DNA of 11,226 nucleotides from Patescibacteria group bacterium (GTDB lineage Bacteria > Patescibacteriota > Microgenomatia > UBA1400 > MFAQ01): assembly GCA_018819325.1 (NCBI GenBank), contig JAHJQJ010000052.1, positions 1 to 11,226 on the forward strand, written 5' to 3'. The position numbers were made by a program, and so were the translations under genes. Shown here piece after piece: positions 6,919 through 11,226 of the stretch (position 1 is its first letter; each line of letters starts with the position of its first letter). The notes beneath the pieces were generated by a model, which was not told where the DNA came from, searched no databases, and saw only the letters and a list, made by a program, of their open reading frames with translations.

Positions 6919-7299
6919 ATGTCCTTAACTAAAATTGACCTTAAAAAAATAAAAGACTTAATTCACGAAGCGATATCAGAGTTTTATACCACTCTAATTC
7001 AAACAAATTTTGTCACCAAAACAGATCTTAAAAAAGAACTTAAAAATCTGGCCACCAAACAAGATCTTAAGGAAGAATTGTCAAACTATGCCACCAAACA
7101 AGATCTTAAGGAAGAATTGTCAAACTATGCCACCAGGGACGACATTCTTTCTTTTAAAGATGAAATATTAACCGAAATTAGAAAAATGCGCGAGGAATCT
7201 CTTATGATACATTACAGAGTCTACGATCAGCACCAACCTCAACTAGAAGATCACGAAAAAAGAATTGGCTCACTAGAGAGTTTCTCGATTGTTGCATGA
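6919..7299 (+). CDS. Small coiled-coil protein with 13-residue tandem repeats
   Basis: A 126-residue hydrophilic, charged protein with no signal peptide or membrane segment. From about residue 32 to 95 it reads as a helical, probably coiled-coil, stretch built on a repeat. A first imperfect unit (VTKTDLKKELKNL, 32-44) is followed by two identical units ATKQDLKEELSNY (45-57 and 58-70) and a diverged fourth beginning ATRDDI (71-76). The C-terminal part (HQPQLEDHEKRIGSLE) continues with heptad-like spacing. Similar short coiled-coil proteins are common in CPR genomes, mostly without known function. It has its own likely promoter, and its stop overlaps the start of the following GT2 gene as ATGA, so it belongs to the downstream transcription unit. 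A scaffold or oligomerising partner for the glycosyltransferases is conceivable, but nothing in the sequence shows it. Confidence 0.75.
   Translation: MSLTKIDLKKIKDLIHEAISEFYTTLIQTNFVTKTDLKKELKNLATKQDLKEELSNYATKQDLKEELSNYATRDDILSFKDEILTEIRKMREESLMIHYRVYDQHQPQLEDHEKRIGSLESFSIVA
7051..7135 (+). repeat. 39-bp in-frame tandem repeat in the coiled-coil gene
   Basis: Two identical 39-base units (7051-7089 and 7090-7128) are followed by seven bases of a third (GCCACCA, 7129-7135). Each encodes ATKQDLKEELSNY. An older, diverged unit precedes them (about 7012-7050). Perfect identity at synonymous positions indicates recent duplication. Because 39 is a multiple of three, copy-number change would alter the length of the coiled coil without breaking the frame. 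Confidence 0.92.
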
Positions 7300-7637
7300 C
7301 CCGCATTAAAATCATTGTTCACTGTCTGGTAAAAAACGAAGAACGCTTTATCTGGTATGCTATAAAATCCGTCTTGCCTTTTGTAGACAAGATCATGGTT
7401 TGGGATACTGGTTCCACAGATAAGACAATTCAAATAATCAAGTCGATTAAATCCAAGAAAATCTCCCTCTCTGTCATCCCGAGCCATCCCCTTGTCATCC
7501 CGAGCGTAGTCGAGGGATCCCTCTCAACTGTAAATCTACCAGCTACAGGGATTCCTCCACTCGAAGACTCGGTCGGAATGACAGAGAGGAGAATACTCGG
7601 TCGGAATGACAGAGAGGAGAATACTCGGTCGGAATGA
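7296..7637 (+). CDS. N-terminal fragment of a GT2 glycosyltransferase
   Basis: The first 57 or so residues are a clear GT-A fold start of glycosyltransferase family 2. VHCLVKNEERFIWYAIKSVL (8-27) is the first strand and helix, and MVWDTGSTDKTIQII (34-48) is the nucleotide-sugar-binding DTGSTD segment. After IKSKKIS (51-57) the reading frame enters the palindromic repeat, and the remaining residues (VIPSHPLVIPSVVEGS onward) are repeat-encoded, not family sequence. The frame stops at TGA 7635-7637 within the third copy of the tandem core. The fragment lacks the metal-binding DxD motif and acceptor half, so it should not be active alone. The start is well supported by overlap with the coiled-coil gene. 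Confidence 0.72.
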   Translation: MTRIKIIVHCLVKNEERFIWYAIKSVLPFVDKIMVWDTGSTDKTIQIIKSIKSKKISLSVIPSHPLVIPSVVEGSLSTVNLPATGIPPLEDSVGMTERRILGRNDREENTRSE

Positions 7638-7640
7638 CAG
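7466..7640. repeat. Palindromic repeat element inserted in a GT2 gene
   Basis: The outer arms at 7466-7482 and 7573-7589 are reverse complements over 17 bases with one mismatch. Inner arms GAGGGATCCCT (7512-7522) and AGGGATTCCTC (7547-7557) pair with one mismatch around a loop of about 24 bases. The wording GTCATCCCGAGC ... GTCGAGGGATC resembles a dispersed palindromic repeat type I know from many bacterial genomes. The left side is itself partly duplicated: TGTCATCCCGAGC occurs at 7472-7484 and again at 7493-7505, a 21-base period. The right side has expanded to a 28-bp tandem repeat. The flanking gene reads IKSKK before and SFSAQEH after, so insertion was between the second strand and the helix leading to the DxD motif of the GT2 domain. 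Confidence 0.85.
7567..7640 (+). repeat. 28-bp tandem repeat, 2.6 copies, controlling reading frame
   Basis: The 18-base core ACTCGGTCGGAATGACAG occurs at 7567-7584, 7595-7612 and 7623-7640, separated by two identical spacers AGAGGAGAAT (7585-7594, 7613-7622). All copies are exactly identical. The 28-base period is not a multiple of three, so each gain or loss shifts the frame of the surrounding GT2 gene. Three cores (present state) or one core break it; two cores, or five, keep it open. Each core also carries an ATG, one in each reading frame. Confidence 0.95.
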
Positions 7641-8307
7641 CAGGAAAAGCTTTTCTGCTCAAGAGCACACCAAGCTTCGTCAACAAATGTTAGACCAAAC
7701 TCCAAAAGAATTTACTTGGTTAATGATCCTTGACGGTGACGAAATCTGGCCAACAAAATCAATAAAAAAAACCACCCAATATATTAGAAAAAATCCCCAA
7801 ACCGACTCCGTCGTAGTTCGTACTCATAACTTAGTAGGGGACATCTATCATCGTCTACCAGAATCAGCCGGTCACTATCAAATAGCTGGTCACAAGGGCC
7901 ATTTATCCTTAAGGTTTATAAATCTTAAAAACACTCCTGGTCTTTGTGTTAAAAAACCTCATGGTCAGCAAGGCTACTTTGACGGTCAAGGTACTTTAAT
8001 TCAAGATAGAGATCCAAAAAAAATTAAATTTATAGATGTCTATTATCACCACGCCACCCATCTACAAAGATCTGCAACAAAATCAGCCGATCGACAGGTA
8101 ACAAAACGTGCTCAAAAATTAAAACACCAACTTGGCAAAAAAATATCAAAAACTCAAATCCCAAAAGTTTTTTTTAAGTCCCACCCAAAAATCGTCCCAA
8201 GCGTCACTCTAAAAGCACCTTTATCCTTTTGGTTAAAATCAATTTTATTAACTCCGTTAAGATACACCAAACGCTTACTATTGCCCGTTAACACCTCGGG
8301 ATATTAA
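7606..8307 (+). CDS. C-terminal fragment of a GT2 glycosyltransferase
   Basis: The frame opens at ATG 7606 inside the second copy of the 28-bp repeat. The first 12 or so residues are repeat-encoded and true family sequence begins about SFSAQEHTKLRQQML (15-29). WLMILDGDEIWP (38-49) holds the metal-binding acidic motif of GT2 enzymes (D43, D45). VGDIYHRLPESAGHYQIAGH (77-96), the RFINLK segment (103-108) and the basic, conserved-looking YYHHATHLQR (146-155) continue the acceptor half of a family member seen in CPR and archaeal-like GT2 proteins. The N-terminal nucleotide-binding half is encoded separately upstream in another frame. Translation could restart at 7606, since it overlaps the first frame's end by 32 bases, but the product would lack the DTGSTD site. 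It stops three bases before the GT4 gene. Confidence 0.75.
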   Translation: MTERRILGRNDSRKSFSAQEHTKLRQQMLDQTPKEFTWLMILDGDEIWPTKSIKKTTQYIRKNPQTDSVVVRTHNLVGDIYHRLPESAGHYQIAGHKGHLSLRFINLKNTPGLCVKKPHGQQGYFDGQGTLIQDRDPKKIKFIDVYYHHATHLQRSATKSADRQVTKRAQKLKHQLGKKISKTQIPKVFFKSHPKIVPSVTLKAPLSFWLKSILLTPLRYTKRLLLPVNTSGY

Positions 8308-8310
8308 CTT

Positions 8311-9336
8311 ATGAAGATAGCTTTTTTAAATTACTACCAAGCCAACAGGGGACTAGAAACCTTTGTTCAAGAACTTGCTCAAAGGTTAAGTAAAAGCAAC
8401 AAGGTTCTTCTTCTAAATGGTTCACAAAAAGAAGCTTCTGTAAGGGATCCCATCAGTTTATTCCAACGCTTTTTTGTAGATAAGGACAGCCTTAATGTCT
8501 GTAAATGGACTCTTAAAAATCTTCGTCAAATAAAAGATTTTAAACCCAATGTAATTATCCCCACCAATGGTGGTTGGCAGGCGTTAATAATCTCAGTTTT
8601 TTCCAGGTTTACCAAGTCAAAAATGGTTATTACTGGTCAATCCGGCCCAGGCTGGGATGATCGCTGGAACCTATTTTGCAACCCCCACACTTTCGTGGCT
8701 CTTACCGGTAGGCAACAGAAGTGGGCTCGCAAAGCCACACCTTGGTTTAGGCACAAAATAGCCATGATTCCAAACGGCGTCGATCTGGAAAAATTCAGTC
8801 CTTTGGGTAAGAAGCAAAAACTTAAACTAGAAAAACCTATAATCCTTATGGTAGCCGCCACCGTTCCCTACAAGAGGGTAGAGCAGGGGATAGCTGCAAT
8901 TTCAAGGCTAAAACAAGGCTCGCTTTTACTCATTGGTAAGGGTCCACTAGATAAAAGAACCGATAGTTTAGGATATAAGTTACTAGGTAAACATCGTTAT
9001 CTGCGTCTTACTGTTCCGTTTAAACAAATACCCGCTTACTACCGCTCCGCAGACCTGTTTACCCTTTGTTCGACCTCCACAGAGGCCTTTGGCATCGTCT
9101 ATCTAGAGGCACATGCTTCAGGCCTAGCTTGCGTGGCTACAGACGACGCTTCCCGTAGGGAAATCATAGGTAAGGCCGGAATATTTGTAAAAAACCCAGA
9201 CAACGCAAGCGAGTACTCACTGGCTTTAAAAAAAGCCTTGGGCAAAAAATGGGGCAACACTCCCCTATCTCAAGTCCAAAAATTCTCCTGGGACGCAATT
9301 GCCCAAAAATATGAGAAAATGTTCTCATGTCTTTAA
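8311..9336 (+). CDS. GT4-type (GT-B fold) glycosyltransferase
   Basis: A cytoplasmic retaining glycosyltransferase of 341 residues, using a nucleotide-activated sugar to extend a glycan. The N-terminal Rossmann half shows MKIAFLNYYQANRGLETFVQ (1-20), in which RGLETF replaces the usual glycine-rich GGAExF loop. The linker has IPNGVDLEKFSP (153-164). The C-terminal nucleotide-binding half has AATVPYKRVEQGI (182-194, donor phosphate contacts K188/R189), LLIGKGP (206-212), and the EX7E motif in EAFGIVYLE (E258, E266) followed by AHASGLACVATD (267-278). Length and motif order are normal and no lesion is seen. It follows the broken GT2 gene by three bases and its end overlaps the next GT2 start by ten bases, which suggests coupled expression. 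Sugar specificity cannot be read from sequence. Confidence 0.93.
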   Translation: MKIAFLNYYQANRGLETFVQELAQRLSKSNKVLLLNGSQKEASVRDPISLFQRFFVDKDSLNVCKWTLKNLRQIKDFKPNVIIPTNGGWQALIISVFSRFTKSKMVITGQSGPGWDDRWNLFCNPHTFVALTGRQQKWARKATPWFRHKIAMIPNGVDLEKFSPLGKKQKLKLEKPIILMVAATVPYKRVEQGIAAISRLKQGSLLLIGKGPLDKRTDSLGYKLLGKHRYLRLTVPFKQIPAYYRSADLFTLCSTSTEAFGIVYLEAHASGLACVATDDASRREIIGKAGIFVKNPDNASEYSLALKKALGKKWGNTPLSQVQKFSWDAIAQKYEKMFSCL

Positions 9337-10052
9337 CCGTAGTCATCCCAACGCTAAATGAAGAGAGGGACTTACCTAGAACCCTTAAATCTCTTGCAAA
9401 TCTAAAAGCAGACATATTGGTAATTGACTCGGGTTCAACAGACAAAACCATAGAAATTGCCCAAAAACACGGTGCCAAGATTTTTAATCACCCCTTTAAA
9501 TCATTCTCTGACACCAGAAACTTTGCTGATCAGCAAATCAAATCCGACTGGATATTATCCCTAGAAGCAGACGTAGTAATCACCAAAAAACTAGCCCAAG
9601 AAATCAAATCTTCCACCTCCGAGGTGGAAGATTTCTCTGCTTATTATATTCCACGCCAAAATATCATCTGGGGTAAAAAAATTAATCACACTGACTGGGG
9701 ACCCAAAGACGACTTACATATCTGGTTATACAAAAAAGGTGCTGGGGCTTGGCGGGGCAATGTTCACGAGGAATACAAATTAAAAAAAGGCACCGCGGGT
9801 TATTTAAACAACCCATTAATTCACTATAACTACGAAACCGTAAACGAATTTATTGGCAAAATTAATTCCTATTCAGAAGTGGCCGTCACCCAAGGTAAAA
9901 CCTTTCCATTTTACTGGCCAGTTAGAGATTTTTTTAAACGCTACATATACAAACTAGGATTTTTAGACGGCTATCACGGCCTTTTCTTAAGTTATCTCCA
10001 GGCGGTGTATTATCACACCTTGAAAATTAAACAATACCAAAACAATGTCTAA
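9327..10052 (+). CDS. GT2 glycosyltransferase, WaaE/KdtX-like
   Basis: An intact family 2 glycosyltransferase of 241 residues, the size and pattern of the WaaE/beta-1,4-glucosyltransferase-like group. Visible marks are TVVIPTLNEERDLPRTLKSL (4-23), ILVIDSGSTDKTIEIA (30-45), the RNFADQQ helix (64-70), the metal site in LSLEADVV (E80, D82), IPRQNIIWGK (108-117) and the downstream WRGNVHEEY (142-150) with PLIHYNY (163-169). Its C-terminus has an aromatic, amphipathic region (FPFYWPVRDFFKRYIYKLGF) that may associate with the membrane. The likely role is addition of a hexose to the lipid-linked oligosaccharide in the cytoplasm. It overlaps the preceding GT4 gene by ten bases and the next gene by eight. 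A 29-bp palindrome at 9606-9634 encodes residues 94-103 in a variable loop after the catalytic motif. Confidence 0.93.
   Translation: MSLTVVIPTLNEERDLPRTLKSLANLKADILVIDSGSTDKTIEIAQKHGAKIFNHPFKSFSDTRNFADQQIKSDWILSLEADVVITKKLAQEIKSSTSEVEDFSAYYIPRQNIIWGKKINHTDWGPKDDLHIWLYKKGAGAWRGNVHEEYKLKKGTAGYLNNPLIHYNYETVNEFIGKINSYSEVAVTQGKTFPFYWPVRDFFKRYIYKLGFLDGYHGLFLSYLQAVYYHTLKIKQYQNNV
9606..9634. repeat. 29-bp near-perfect palindrome inside a GT2 gene
   Basis: The 14-base arm AAATCTTCCACCTC (9606-9619) and its exact reverse complement (9621-9634) flank a single central C. It starts on a codon boundary and encodes KSSTSEVEDF (residues 94-103), the loop between the DxD-bearing strand and the next conserved block. 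The stem is mixed in composition, unlike simple AT palindromes, so chance is very unlikely. It would form a strong hairpin in mRNA. Confidence 0.92.
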
Positions 10053-11223
10053 CAAATTTAAAACCTACTGGATAAGCCACCAAATACTAGACTACTTGGC
10101 TAGTATCTCTACCACCATTTTCATTAACTTCTATATCTGGGAAAACACCAAGAATATTTCCTCAATTCTTAAATTTAACCTTGGTTTATTTTTAATCTAT
10201 CCTTTGGCTGTGCTCGTGGGTAGCGTCTTAACAGAATTACTTGGTCTTAAGTTTACCCAAATTATTACCAAAATTTCTCAAGCCATTTTTGTGTCCTTAT
10301 TGCTTTTCCTTGGTACGTCGATCATTCAAGACCCTCTTATCTTTGGGTTTTTGGCAGGACTAGTCTTGGGCACAGCCTTTGCCCCAGTAGACGTAATAGC
10401 CGCCAAAATCTTGCCAGACTTAAGGTTAGATATAAATTCAAAAATAAAAACGGGCACTATTATTGCCGGAATAATCTTCCCCCCACTTCTTTCATTTTTA
10501 GTAGACATAAAAGGTTCCTTCACCGCCCCCTTCACCACTGCTCTGATTGTTTATGTTCTGTTACTTATATTCTCTATTTTTACCAGTTTTCCTCCAGTCG
10601 ATGGCAAATTTAACTTAGTTGAAATATTCAAGTTTCCAGGTGGTAATCCAGAAAAGGGGATACTTTTAAAATCTGCCTTTCTTTCAGGTCTAAAAGACTC
10701 TATCCACTACTCACTTATTGGTGTTTTAACCCTTAATTTTATTGGCTCACTTACCAGCTGGGGCTGGTTCAAACTGACTCTTTCCTTCTTTTCTCTCGTT
10801 TTAGTTCTGCTGTACAAAAAATTGAAAATTTCCAAACAATCTATTATCTCGCTGGGTTTTGGGGCAGTCGTTTTCCTTGTTGGCTCTGCCTACTTTGCTT
10901 ATGACTTTTCTCTCATAGGTATTTACGTTTACGCCACAGCCACCGCTATTTATGAGGTATTTTACGGTTTTGGTATCACAGGTACCATGACCAGACTGAC
11001 AGACCTAGACGTCAGCCCAAAGGACTTAACAGCAGAGTACACCTTCTTCACCGCCCTTTTTACTTCTATTGGCTTGGTCTTACCTATTGCCTTTCTAGAC
11101 TACTTCAAACTAGATCTTCAAGACCCAATGATGTTTCTAATTGTTGTCATCTTTATTGCTATCGTCCCATTTACTATACTAAAGGTAATGAGTAAGTCAT
11201 TTTACCTAACTCATCAGTCATGA
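10045..11223 (+). CDS. MFS-like multi-pass membrane transporter
   Basis: A 392-residue, highly hydrophobic protein with about eleven or twelve transmembrane segments and a polar central loop (about 180-210, including FPPVDGKFNLVEIFKFPGGN), the two-halves layout and length of a major facilitator superfamily protein. The first half contains GFLAGLVLGTAFAPVDVIAA (100-119), similar to the helix 4 region of MFS drug- or metabolite-efflux proteins. The second half has YATATAIYEVFYGFGITGTM. Substrate is unknown. It could export a glycan-related molecule or be unrelated to the pathway, but its start overlaps the preceding GT2 stop by eight bases, tying it to the operon. The stop lies three bases from the window end, so what follows is not visible. 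A non-transporting MFS-fold membrane protein cannot be excluded. Confidence 0.75.
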   Translation: MSNKFKTYWISHQILDYLASISTTIFINFYIWENTKNISSILKFNLGLFLIYPLAVLVGSVLTELLGLKFTQIITKISQAIFVSLLLFLGTSIIQDPLIFGFLAGLVLGTAFAPVDVIAAKILPDLRLDINSKIKTGTIIAGIIFPPLLSFLVDIKGSFTAPFTTALIVYVLLLIFSIFTSFPPVDGKFNLVEIFKFPGGNPEKGILLKSAFLSGLKDSIHYSLIGVLTLNFIGSLTSWGWFKLTLSFFSLVLVLLYKKLKISKQSIISLGFGAVVFLVGSAYFAYDFSLIGIYVYATATAIYEVFYGFGITGTMTRLTDLDVSPKDLTAEYTFFTALFTSIGLVLPIAFLDYFKLDLQDPMMFLIVVIFIAIVPFTILKVMSKSFYLTHQS

Positions 11224-11226
11224 CCA

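Larger units (their letters stand above)
7296..8307 (+). pseudogene. GT2 glycosyltransferase gene interrupted by a repeat element (two frames)
   Basis: The two open frames at 7296-7637 and 7606-8307 are the N- and C-terminal parts of one family 2 glycosyltransferase. The first ends, and the second begins, inside a palindromic repeat with a 28-bp tandem expansion. The frames differ by one position. Because 28 leaves remainder one when divided by three, loss of exactly one repeat unit would join them into a single 327-residue protein with a repeat-encoded insert of about 45 residues. The gene could be a true pseudogene, a phase-variable gene in the off state, or an assembly artefact in the repeat. 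Its start overlaps the preceding stop as ATGA, which shows it was once a normal member of the operon. Confidence 0.8.

Noticed and set aside
7567..7640. CRISPR-like array
   Set aside because: Repeats are head-to-tail with identical 10-base spacers, so this is a simple tandem repeat; no cas genes are present.
7641..7658. Hairpin around AAAAGCTTTT next to the tandem repeat
   Set aside because: Imperfect, with a bulge or wobble, and within native coding sequence; possibly a landing-site preference but not separable from chance.
205..11223. TGA recoding (as in Gracilibacteria or Absconditabacteria)
   Set aside because: TGA ends five normal genes at positions consistent with family length and ATGA overlaps (1444, 2844, 6877, 7297, 11221).

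Overview
The window is a densely packed, single-strand (+) cluster of cell-envelope glycan genes. It is AT-rich, uses TGA as a normal stop, has genes overlapping by 4-10 bases, lacks recognisable Shine-Dalgarno sites, and is rich in polytopic GT-C glycosyltransferases carrying soluble C-terminal tails. Together these suggest a Candidate Phyla Radiation (Patescibacteria) genome, possibly Microgenomates. That placement is inference from gene style; no rRNA or marker gene is present.

Layout. Positions 1-114 hold the 3' end of an unidentified gene. Positions 205-4510 hold three GT-C/PMT-like membrane glycosyltransferases, joined by ATGA stop/start overlaps. A GDP-mannose 4,6-dehydratase (gmd) follows at 4520-5545. 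A palindromic repeat at 5557-5618 then runs into the start of a Wzx-type flippase (to 6879). A good promoter with a small palindrome in its spacer (6883-6912) precedes a short coiled-coil protein with a 39-bp in-frame tandem repeat (6919-7299). Next come a family 2 glycosyltransferase broken by a palindromic repeat element (7296-8307), a GT4-type transferase (8311-9336), a WaaE-like GT2 (9327-10052) and an MFS-like membrane protein (10045-11223).

How the genes fit together. Gmd supplies GDP-4-keto-6-deoxymannose, the precursor of GDP-rhamnose or GDP-fucose. The cytoplasmic GT2 and GT4 enzymes would build an oligosaccharide on a lipid carrier, the flippase would export it, and the GT-C enzymes would add sugars from polyprenyl-phosphate donors on the outer face. 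No reductase completing the deoxysugar, no initiating transferase and no obvious polymerase or ligase lie in the window.

The most notable signal is at 7466-7640. A dispersed-type palindromic repeat sits inside the first GT2 gene, and its right arm has expanded into a 28-bp tandem repeat (three copies of an 18-nt core). The present copy number puts the two halves of the gene out of frame. Removing exactly one 28-bp unit would restore one open reading frame of 327 codons. The locus is therefore either a decaying gene or a reversible on/off (phase-variation) switch for a surface-glycan enzyme. Two further near-perfect palindromes of 30 and 29 bp lie in frame inside other glycosyltransferase genes.
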